Of a stretch of DNA of 64,000 nucleotides, positions 10,832 to 20,608 are shown piece after piece. The translations under genes and the position numbers were made by a program. This DNA is from Neovahlkampfia damariscottae (Eukaryota; Heterolobosea; Selenaionea; Neovahlkampfiida; Neovahlkampfiidae): assembly GCA_016618085.1 (NCBI GenBank), contig JABLTG010000089.1, forward strand, positions 19,085 to 83,084, in the 5' to 3' direction. The notes beneath the pieces are model-generated. The model was given only the letters and a program-made list of their open reading frames with translations, made no database searches and was not told the DNA's origin. Numbering within the stretch: position 1 is the first letter of the stretch; every line of letters starts with the position of its first letter.

Positions 10832-11731
10832 ATGGAATCAAAAAAAAACCTCGTCCAATTCTTTTCAATATATTGTAATATATATGATAAAATTGTGTTA
10901 CTAGACTATGACAGAATAACTGGTACCCAATTTCTGGACTTTAGAAAAAGTTTGAATAATAAAAGTGTTCTGTTAAACGGAAAAAACACAGTTTTTCGAA
11001 AAGCAATACAATTAAAAAAAGATAAAAATTTGGACAAGTTGATACCGCATTTGAAAAATCAAGTTTGTTTTTTATTCACAAATGAAAATTTTGAAACAAT
11101 ATCAAAATTAATAAAAGATAATATTGTTATGGCTCCTCCAATATTAAATGCAAAAGCAGAAGAAGATATAATTATTTACCCACATATAACAAGACTTGAT
11201 CCATCTCAAATAAGCTATGTTGCAGTCAATAATGTTGTAACAAAAATCACGAGAGGTGCAGTGGAGATTACGAATCAAGTTACTCTTGTAGATGCTGGAG
11301 AAAAAATTACTTCATATAAATATAAATTGATGATGAAAATAGGAATGAAACCAACAAAACAAGCATTTGTGTTGAAAGGAATTTATCAAAATTGTCAAGT
11401 ACTTCCTCCAGAAGTGGTAGAAATGACTGAAGATAATATGAACATATTATTGCAAGAATCTATTCAAAATATTGCCTGTGTATCTCTCGCCTCCAATTAC
11501 ACAACTACCGCTTCATTTTCTCACGAAATGATAAATGCATTAAAAGATGTTCTGGCGATTTCAATTGAGAGTAATTATTCAATACCTGAAAATGAATTAA
11601 TTTTTGAGTATTTCAAAAATCCCGAAAAATTCAACCCAAAAGTTCTGGAAGAAGAAACTGATGGAGATGATACTGACACATCTGGCTATAATTCACTAGA
11701 TTATTGGTATATTTTCGATGAATCAGATTGA
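10832..11731 (+). CDS. RPLP0: Ribosomal stalk protein P0 (uL10) with an atypical C-terminus
   Basis: A single exon encodes 299 aa. P0 binds 23/28S rRNA and carries the P1/P2 dimers of the ribosomal stalk. Family landmarks are present: a start segment KKNLVQFF, KSVLLNGKNTVFRKAI, QVCFLFTNENFE, KITRGAVEI, the GMKPTKQAFV region and a block with INALKDVLAISIESNY. Instead of the Ala/Gly-rich hinge and the universal acidic tail ending in DDMGFGLFD, the protein ends in an acidic stretch followed by SLDYWYIFDESD. It is therefore either a lineage-specific stalk protein or a specialised paralogue; an Mrt4 identity is less likely because the P0-type second domain is present. A CCAAT lies at 10792-10796, 36 bp upstream. 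Confidence 0.8.
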   Translation: MESKKNLVQFFSIYCNIYDKIVLLDYDRITGTQFLDFRKSLNNKSVLLNGKNTVFRKAIQLKKDKNLDKLIPHLKNQVCFLFTNENFETISKLIKDNIVMAPPILNAKAEEDIIIYPHITRLDPSQISYVAVNNVVTKITRGAVEITNQVTLVDAGEKITSYKYKLMMKIGMKPTKQAFVLKGIYQNCQVLPPEVVEMTEDNMNILLQESIQNIACVSLASNYTTTASFSHEMINALKDVLAISIESNYSIPENELIFEYFKNPEKFNPKVLEEETDGDDTDTSGYNSLDYWYIFDESD

Positions 11732-11810
11732 ATTCACATATTATTTCCAAAAAACGAGTAATAAATAATTTACTCAAAATAAAATCATCCAATAAAAATC
11801 TTTTACTGAA

Positions 11811-14800
11811 ATGGGTCTTCATCTAACAAAAACGTTGGTTGAAAATTTTGTTGAAAATGGAAAAATAGATGAGAAGAATATAGAAAAAATATTTGAAAAT
11901 CATTCAAAAGAAAAAAAAATTCTGAAAGAAGAACACCCAAGTAAAGTTAAAAAAACAATTAAAACAAATTCAAAGATTTGATTAAAGACTTTACTCATGA
12001 CTTCATTATTATCATTGAAGAAGAACTAAAAAAGAAAGATACTGTTATTTCAAAATTAACTTTTGAGCAACAAAAAAAAATTTGGAAATCTCCGCATTTT
12101 GCACAAGAAAAATCTGAAGAAATGGAAGATGAAGAAATGGATTCGAATTCTTTCAAGGAGTGGTTCACGGACTTTTTTACGGAGAATTTAACAGCACTAT
12201 TTGTTAAAAGAGCAAAAGTTGATATTCATTTCAACACAATTTATGGATTGAACAATCACGATAAAGCGTTTTTGAAATCTCTATTACAAGTACATGGAGG
12301 TCATGATAAGATCACTTTCTTAAAACAACGTAAAAAAAAATTGTTCAATTAAATTTTTCAAGTTGAAAATCCATTGGAGCTAAAAGATGAAACAAACAAA
12401 ATAGATCAAAAAATGACATTTGAAATTGAACTATCTAAAAATCCACAAACAAATGAGTACGAACCTTATTTTTTGATGATTGCACTTGATCCAAACGCCA
12501 AGAAAGCGTTGATCAAAAAAGGAAGTGCCAAATCTGCTCATATTGACATATCCAAATATTTAAAGGAGGAAAAGAAGGTAGAATCAGATAATTATGATGA
12601 AAAATTAACCGGTGCACAAAAACAAACAAATTTGGGAATTACTTTCAATTTCACTTTAGAGTTTGAAAATTTACAAAGTATTAAATTATCAATTCAAAAA
12701 GAAAAAAAGGATAGAAGAAAATCAATGAATCCATTATCGAAAATGTTATCTCAAAATCATATCAAACCTGATTTTGGTGGATCTCCTAGAAAAACTGATA
12801 ATGAAGAATTGAACAAATTAAAAGATCAACTGAACAACTTAGAAGATGAAAAATCTATTCTTCAACAAAAGGTGACAGAATCTCAGCTAAAATTTGATAT
12901 TCAATTACATGATTTGAATAGCACAATAACAAAGCTTCAACAAGCTCAAGAATCATTGAGATTGGAAAACGAAACACTCAACAACACATTGAAAGAAAAA
13001 GAAGAGAAAATTCATGAAATTGAACAAACAAAAGAGGAATTTGAATCATTCTTGAAAGAAAAAGAAGAGAAAATCAAAGATTTTGAAGAAATGAAAAATG
13101 ACTCAAAAAATCAAGATGCAATGAATGAATTGCTTTCAAAAATTTTGAATTTGGAAATTGAAAAGAAAAATCTTGATGAATTGGTGTCTAATTTGAAAAA
13201 AGAAAAGGAAAATGTTATGAATGATTACGAATCCCAATTGAATGCATCTGAGAAACAATTGGAATCAGAAAAGGAAAAAATTGACTCATTAATAAAAGAA
13301 ATTGAATTATCCAAATCAAAAATTGAAGAAAAACAAGAGGAAATAAACAAAATGAACATAGAATTGAAGGAAGTACAAGAAAAACATGTTAATGAAATTA
13401 CTAAAATGAAAGAAATTTTTGGAAGAATCAAAGAAAATTTGACACAAAAAATTGAAGAAAAGGAAAAACTACTCGAAGAAAAAGATACTTCATCTAACAA
13501 TGAATTGGATATATCAGTGATCAAACAAGAACTTGAAGAAAAAATTGTTAAATTAACTTCAGAAAAAGATGAAATTGAAATTAATCTCAAAAATGTTCAA
13601 CAAGAAGAAGAGAATTCAAAACACCTAAAAGAGGAATTGAATGAAAAATACTTAAAGTTGAAAGATAATCTTTCAAACTCTGAAATGAATTTCCAAAAAG
13701 TTCAAGAAGAAAATGAAAAATTAAAACAAACCAATGATGAAATTATAAAAAATCTTCGTGAGACAACTTCAGAATTGACATTGAAGAAGATGGAAGAGAA
13801 TGAAAATCTGAAAAATATTACTATTTTAAATCAAGAAGTTGAACGTTATTCAAGAGATTACAGTCAATTAGAAGAATCATTGAAAGAAGAACATGAAAAA
13901 TCAATCATTGCTGAAAGGGACTTTCAAAAAAAAATGAATGAAATAGAAACAGAAAATTCAGAAAAAATTTCAAAAATGCATCAATCAGTTGAAGAAATGC
14001 AAAATGAAAATATCAAATTTCAAAAATTACAAAAGGAATTCGATGAAAAACAATTAGAATTGACAAAAGAAATTGAATCATTAAAAAAATCAGCAAATGA
14101 AAAAGATGCATTATTGGAAGATCAAAACGATTCCAATTCTCAATTGATTGAGTTGATGAATGAAAAGAGTGAATTACAATCAGAATTTGAACACTTTAAA
14201 GCTTCTTCAAAAATTGAAATTGAAAATTTGAGTTCAAATCTTCAAAATCAACAAATTGAAAAACAAAAAACTGAAGAAGAATTGTCATTGATTATGAAAG
14301 ACTGTAATGATTTAAGGATTGAAAAAGATGATTTCAAATTGAAATTTGAAGCATCAGAAAAAGAAATTGAAATATTGAAAGAAAAAAAACAAAAACTGCA
14401 GTTGAATTTAAATCAAATCTCTCTCACAACATCAGAATCTGAAAATAAAATAAATGAAGAATTATCCAATCAAATTCATGAAAAAGAACAAGAAATTGAA
14501 AATGTTCAAAAACTTCTTCAAAATGAACAAAATATCAACCAAAATCTCAATCAACAGATTGTTCAAATTGAAGAAAAGCTAAAAGAAGTCACAATTAAAT
14601 TTGAAGAATCTGCAAAACAATCAATGATCACTCCGTTATTGAATGAAGAAGAAAAAGTTGAAATTAATGAAGAAGAAATAATCTCCAGAATTCAAAAAGG
14701 AAACATCAAAATCATGACATTCAATATTAAAATAAAAAAAATTGATGAACAAACTGATAATGAAAAAGTTGAAAAAATTTTGAAATTGTGCAAAGAATCA

Positions 14801-15445
14801 TCTTGTGATTTGATTTTTCTTCAAGACACAAATGAAGATTTTGAAAAAATTTTTAGAGTTGAATTGAAACATCACTATCCATTTCAATATTATCAACAAT
14901 CAGGAGAATGGGAAGATGGAGGAATGGGAACACTTTCAAAAATCAAAGTTGAAACAATAACCATCAAAATAGGTTCAAAAGCATCTCCATTTACTGCTCA
15001 ACTTACTTTTATTGATAAATTTCAATTTTTGAATGTTCATTTGAGTCAATTAAAAGATTACAAAAAAATTGATGAAAGTTCTTTTGAAAAAGTGATTCAA
15101 AATATCAAGTCAATTCAAAAGAAAGGTTATAATCAGCATTCTGAAGAAATTGAGTTCTTGATCCAAAATTGTGAAGATGAAGAAAACGTGATTATTTTAG
15201 GAGATTTCAATGATCAAGAAATTGTCAACTGGATGAAAAAAAGAAAATTCAAAGATTGTTTAGAAGTATCAAAGGAAAAATCAACATTTTATTTGGACTT
15301 ATTTCTCGGGTTATCTTTAGTTCAATCTTATGATCACATTTTTCATTCGTTAAATTTTGAATGTAAAAATTGTGAAGTTTTGAATGAATTCAAAAATATT
15401 TCAAAACATGTTCCATTAATGGCAACTTTGAATAAATTGAAATAA
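11811..15445 (+). CDS. Long coiled-coil protein with C-terminal EEP (endonuclease/exonuclease/phosphatase) domain
   Basis: Three exons (11811-11940, 11976-12329, 12363-15445) give 1,188 aa in one frame. Residues 1-300 contain a small globular part that I do not recognise. Residues about 300-930 are a continuous Glu/Lys/Leu heptad coiled coil. From about residue 940 an EEP-fold domain begins with KIMTFNIK; the catalytic landmarks LIFLQDTNE, GDFND (about residue 1107), YDHIF and KHVPL are visible, though the consensus SDHxP is weakened to KHVP. EEP domains cut phosphodiester or phosphomonoester bonds in nucleic acids, inositol lipids or sphingomyelin. The coiled coil suggests dimerisation or tethering to cytoskeleton or membranes. 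The stop codon is inside AATAAA (15441-15446). Confidence 0.75.
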
Positions 15446-15481
15446 AGGTTTATTTGTTCCTCCAATGATATTTATAAACCA

Positions 15482-16641
15482 ATGATGTCTAAGTGTATCA
15501 ACAACAATGGTGATTCTGTACTTCACATGTGTTTCAAATATCCAAATAATTCTTTGATTTACAACTTTTCTTACTTTTTGAATCAGTTTATAAATCCAAG
15601 ATTGTTTGCTATTTCAACAACTTTTTTTATTTTAATTTTACCATTTTTGTTTTTATTGGAAACTCCTATTTCGATTATCAAACGACAAATTGAAAAATAT
15701 TCAAAAATTAAAATTGAAACACTCCATTATTTGCACAGAATTATTTTTTCTTTAGTTTTGAATGTTGTTTTGTACACAGTTTTTCGACAGAGACGTCCTT
15801 GTAGTTGTATCGGAGAAAATGGAGAATATGAACATTTAGGTTCTTCTTATGGATGTAATTTGACGACCAAAAACTCATTTTTTTTGATAGTACCATCTGG
15901 TGATGTGCTAAATGCAACTTTATTTTCAATATTTTTCATAGAAATTTTTGGAAAGAAAAGAATTATGTAACAACTTTATTTTACATATTTAATAATTTAA
16001 AAGACCTCAGTTATTTGCTTTTGTACTGTTAATATTCATAATAGTTGAAAGAATGACATTAGGATTTCATTCATTATTTCAAACACTCTCTGGAAGTTTT
16101 CTTGGAATTATTTTACATTTCTATACAATCAATGTTCCTCAATATTTCATTTTCATCGATCTTTTCATTCAAGTTTGATATTTTTTCAATCTCATTTTTT
16201 GAAAAGTCTTTTGTTGGATATTTCATTTTAACGTTAGACCCAACGCTTATCAAACAAAAATCATCTCGTAAGGGATTTATTCTATTAAAATATAGATAAT
16301 TTATACTCATGGTGGCTATGGGGAGTCTCGTTCCAAATATTCAACACATTATTGATTTTCAGACATTTCAAAAAAAATAACATTTTGAATGGAATGATAT
16401 CAAGTCTAAATCAAATGAGAAACAATAATTATTACATTGGAAAAACTAATTTATTATCCATTGATTATCAATTAGACGTAAAAAAAAAACTTCTTCTTAA
16501 ATTTAACAGAAAAATGAACAAGAAGAAGGTGTTTTGGAAATGGAAAAAGTGATTGAAATTTCGGATTTTAAATTCACTCTATTTTCCTTTATTGTATTAT
16601 TGTTCATCAATTTTCTTTCATTTTATTTCATTTACCTTTAA
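15482..16641 (+). CDS. PAP2-superfamily-like membrane phosphatase
   Basis: Five exons (15482-15966, 16004-16172, 16207-16267, 16296-16477, 16510-16641) join in frame to 342 aa. PAP2 enzymes remove phosphate from lipid or sugar phosphates at membranes. The first motif is RQRRPC, the second PSGD (consensus PSGH), and the third is R-x5-H-x3-Q in ERMTLGFHSLFQ (consensus SRxxxxxHxxxD). Thus the nucleophilic histidine and arginine are kept, while the proton-donor histidine of motif 2 is Asp. At least six hydrophobic helices are seen, the last just before the stop. It is convergent with RFC2; the two stop codons are only 14 nt apart and the gap is almost wholly poly(A)-signal-like sequence. Confidence 0.65.
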
Positions 16642-16655
16642 AATAAAAAAATAAT

Positions 16656-17781
16656 TTATTTTGAAGGTTTGTTTAATTGTGAAAGTGTTGCCATCAAAGA
16701 AGACAATTGTAAAGATGAATCAACACCATCACTAATTCTCAAATGAATTTTACCAATTTCTTTGATGAATTCCAATTGAAGAAATTCATTTCCAAATTCA
16801 AAACTTCTGGCAACTTTTCCAAGAGTCAAAATGACATCAATTGTTGAATATCCTTTGTTCAACAATCCATCCATTCTTTTCTGTGCTTCTGTAAAATTAT
16901 TTTTCATGCATGATTCTAAAATATCATTCACCAACATTGGGTGTGGTTGATCACAAATTTTAAAAACATTTTCTGCTGTTAAAATGCCAAATCCAGCATT
17001 AACAGATTGTAAGTTATTTAATGCATTTCTCATATCACCTTCTGCTGTAAATAAAAGAGCTTCTAATCCAGATTCATCATCTCCTTGAATAATTCTAGTT
17101 TTAAATCAGGTGAATATTTCAAATGATTACTTTTCACTATCTATAACAAATTTCAATCTTGTTAACATTTCTTCTGATGATAAACGACGATACCTAACCA
17201 TAGCACATCTACTTTGAAGTGGTTCTATAATTTGTGAACTGGTGTTACATGCCAGAGCAAATCTTGTTGTACTTGAATAAATTTCAATAATCCTACGAAG
17301 AGCTTGTTGTGCTGCTTTTGAAATTGAATCAGCTTCATCTAAAATTATAATTTTATGTTTTCCAGGTGGTAAAGAAACTGTTTTAAAAAATTAAAAAAAA
17401 ATGAATAGAAACCTTTCTTTTGTGAGAACAATTTGATTTTATTTCGAACTACATCCAGAGTTCTGTCGTCACTTGCGTTTAACTCTAGAACTGCTTCTTT
17501 ATAATTTTTTCCGAGAAGTTGTCGTGCAAGACAAAGTACTGAAGAAGTTTTACCAGTTCCTTTGAGTTTTTAATTACTTTTTTTGAAATTTATACCTGGT
17601 GGACCTGCTAAAATTAAATTTGGCATGTTTCCTTCTTCTGCTATTATTTTTAATCGAGCAATTGCTTCTTCATTTCCAACAATATCATCAAGTAATTTTG
17701 GACGGTATTTTTCAATCCTTAAGGTTTAATTATTTCAAAAAAAAATTCTCACCATGGCTGATCCAGTTTGTATGAAGTCAT
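16656..17781 (-). CDS. RFC2: Replication factor C subunit 2
   Basis: Five exons (17781-17753, 17717-17596, 17559-17413, 17377-17131, 17094-16656) give 327 aa; introns are 35-36 nt. RFC2 (Rfc4 in yeast nomenclature) is a small subunit of the clamp loader that opens PCNA onto primed DNA. The sequence starts with PWIEKYRP, has Walker A GPPGTGKT split by intron 2, LNASDDR, a DEAD-type Walker B box (ILDEA), the SRC motif region, and the RFC2-specific C-terminus including [21 protein letters not shown] and [13 protein letters not shown]. Length and order match the family exactly. Start codons of RFC2 and the divergent Cys-rich gene are 140 bp apart. The stop lies in AATAAA on the minus strand. Confidence 0.93.
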
Positions 17782-17921
17782 GAGAAATATGAATGTGATT
17801 GGATAAATTTGGCGGTTGAAAAAAAAAAAAAATTGAATAAATTTGAACAATTAAAAAAAAAAAGTTTGTTTAAAAACTGATTGAAATATGTTAATATCAT
17901 TGGTCCATTTTTTTTGTTTGA
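17782..17921. promoter_or_regulatory. Divergent promoter between RFC2 and Cys-rich membrane protein
   Basis: The 140-bp interval carries ATTGG at 17798-17802, 17 bp from the RFC2 ATG, and ATTGG at 17899-17903, 19 bp from the other ATG. Between them lies a 25-30 bp A-rich block. The symmetric placement suggests one element per gene; regulatory function is inferred. Confidence 0.45.
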
Positions 17922-18705
17922 ATGAAGTTGTTGTTGTCGTTTCTGGTGGTATTTTTCTTAATCACTGAGCTTATGACTCAAACAGTTACACAAAATCACT
18001 ATAATACTCCTGAATGTAAAAATATTTATGCTAAAAGAGAGTTTTCTTCAAAATGCATGACTGAAGTAAAAACCAAAATGGTTTGTGCAAAAGACCACGT
18101 TGAAGTGCACGCAAATTGTGATGATGATTGTGAGAATTGTCGAGATATTCTTCAAAGTACAAAAAAAAATTTGATTGATTTTTTTAGATCCAACTGCTGT
18201 CTGTAATTCAACAAGAGAGTTAGAATCATACTCATTCTCATGCACTGACCATAGTAAAATTGATGTCAATGAATTTGGTTATATCTCTGAAACTTATTTT
18301 AACAACAAATGCGAAGGAGAACCATTTGAAAAAGAACAAATGGTTGGAAACATTTGTTCAAAAAAAGAAAAACATCTTTGTGAAGGAGGATTAGTCAAAG
18401 TTTTTCATTATAGAACAGAAGATTGTTCAGGAGACTCATATAAATCAGAAAACCGTTATACTTTGAATACATGTGTTGAACTTAGTCCAGGTCTTTATAG
18501 AAAAGTACTTCATTGTGGAAATGATCCATTATTACCACAATGGTTTATCATTGCTTCTGTTGTTTCAGGTAGTGTATTGTTGGGTTTGATATTTTTATTG
18601 GTTGCTTCAATTTTTATTTTTTTCACTGCCATCAGAAAAGGAAGTTATTATAATCCAAAAATTGAAGAGGAAAAGGGAATAGTTGAAGGATATTCAGAAT
18701 TATAA
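17922..18705 (+). CDS. Type I membrane protein with Cys-rich ectodomain
   Basis: Two exons (17922-18156 and 18188-18705, 31-nt intron) give 250 aa. The first 20 residues are a signal peptide. The ectodomain of roughly 190 residues has about 20 cysteines but no EGF spacing. A single strong transmembrane helix (PQWFIIASVVSGSVLLGLIF and following residues) precedes a 35-residue cytosolic tail containing two tyrosines. I do not recognise the family. Cell-surface location is predicted from the topology; a ligand-binding or adhesion role is only a possibility. The gene shares its promoter region with RFC2. Confidence 0.7.
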
Positions 18706-18807
18706 TAAAAAATTTTTTGATTAAAAAAATCAGTTATTTTTTTCAACACATTAAAAACCAACCGATTTTATTTGACAAATCAAATTTCTTTCGGTTTGTT
18801 TTTTTTG

Positions 18808-20525
18808 ATGAAGTTTGGAAATCAGCTCTTGTTACAAAGAAACCCTCTTTGGAAGAATTTCTATATAAAATATGACTTGGCCAAGAAATCAATCAAGAAA
18901 TTTGATAAGAATACAACAGAAAAAGAAAGAGAAGAATTTTGTAAATTCTTGACTGAAGAAATTGAAATTGGTAAGAAAAAAAACATAAAAATTGAAAATT
19001 AAAAAGTAAATTCATGGTATAACAAACTAGAATTATTAGCTTTTTCAACCTTAAAAGAGTTAAAAGTACACTTTGCCAGTTCAGACGAACTTTATGATAT
19101 AAATCAACAAATTTTGATTGCTGAATTTTCAGATATGTTATTTTCACTTCGAAATTTTGTTACTTTAAATGATTTAGCTTTTCAAAAAATTATAAAAAAA
19201 TACAGAAAACATTATGAGGATGAACACATTGAAAAAGTTGAAAATTTATTAGCAGAGCAATATTTTCTTACTTCAAAGGCTTTAGATACTATCATGTCAC
19301 CTATCCATGTTTGTTTAATTTGGCAAGAAATTTAACTTTTTTTTAGGGTTTGCTTTTACATGGTGATTCTGAAACAAAAATTGAATCAAAAATTACACCA
19401 CAACCAGAAAATCCTGTAATGATTTCAGAATTTAATATAAAATCACTTGAAAGAAACAAAATTCATCATTTCTTTTATAACATTGCAACAGATTCAATTG
19501 GAACACCTATTTATGTACCAATTATTGTAGGTAAGAAGAAACAAAAAAAACTAAAAAAAAACAGCACGTGGTATCAAAAAAGGTCCATTTTTTTGTATCA
19601 ATTCAGCACTACATGGTAATGAAGTAAATGGTATTCAATTAATTCATGAATTGATGAAAACTATTGACACAAATATATTAATTGGAACTGTTATTTGTTT
19701 ACCTGTTTCAAATCCTTTAGGTTATTTCAATAAAACTGGTGCTTATGTGGATGGAATTGATTTGAATAAAATCTTTCCTGGTAAACCAAATGGAAACCCA
19801 AGTCAGATATTTGCTCATAGATTACTCAATGATATCATTCTACAAGTTGAATATTTGATCGATATTCAAACTGCTTCATGTAAAATTAAAAAAAAAAAAT
19901 TTAATTTTTTGTAGTTGGTTCTGTAAATTCATTATGTGTTTCTGCAAATATGAAAGATCCTATTGTTCGTAGATTAGGTAAGGATTGAATGTTTTATTTT
20001 AATTTTTTCAAGCTTTTCTTCAAAATCCTCAAATTATTGTTCACAACTCGGTTTCTAATACATCACTTGAAGGAGCTGCTATGAAACTTGGTATTAAATC
20101 AATTGCTTTACAAATTGGAAATCCTTTAGTCTTTCAAAAAAAACATGTTAAACATGCATTGGAGGGTGTGAGAAAAATTATGAGTTTTCTCAAAATGATA
20201 CCAGAACCACAAAACACAATCATAATGAAATTACCTATTATTTGTTCTTCATCAAAATGGTAAATCAACTTTGAAATTTAACTTTTTTTTTTTTTTCAGG
20301 TTGAACACAACAGAAGGAGGTATTATTCATATTTTCCCAGAAATCAACACTTGGGTGAAAAAAGGAGAACTCATTGCTAAAGTCAAAAATTTGTTTGGCA
20401 CAGTGGTTGAAGATTTTTATTCACCTGATGATTGTGTAGTTATTGGAAAGAATTCAAATCCTGTCACTCAAAGTGGAACGCCTTTCATTTATCTTGGATT
20501 TTGTCACAAAAGTTATGAAGATTAA
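18808..20525 (+). CDS. SPX domain fused to aspartoacylase/succinylglutamate desuccinylase-like domain (probable pseudoenzyme)
   Basis: Seven exons (18808-18970, 19007-19308, 19347-19530, 19565-19879, 19915-19977, 20013-20259, 20300-20525) give 499 aa. Residues 1-155 form an SPX domain: MKFGNQLL start, a mid-helix LRNFVTLNDLAFQKIIKKYRK with the basic residues that bind inositol pyrophosphates. Residues about 190-499 match the AstE/AspA zinc carboxypeptidase fold: the first two zinc ligands are present in ALHGNE (His233, Glu236) and a biotinyl-like C-terminal barrel is intact. The third ligand motif, normally D-L-H-T, reads DIQTAS (Gln318), and the catalytic Glu motif, normally V-E-I-G, reads LQIGNP (Gln376). 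The protein therefore probably senses phosphate state through SPX and binds, rather than hydrolyses, an acyl-amino-acid-like ligand. Confidence 0.82.
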
Positions 20526-20608
20526 ATATTATTTTCAATTTTAATTTCTCTTTTTTAAGTATAAACAATTTCCTTTTTCAATTTCAACGAATCAGATACT
20601 ACCACATC

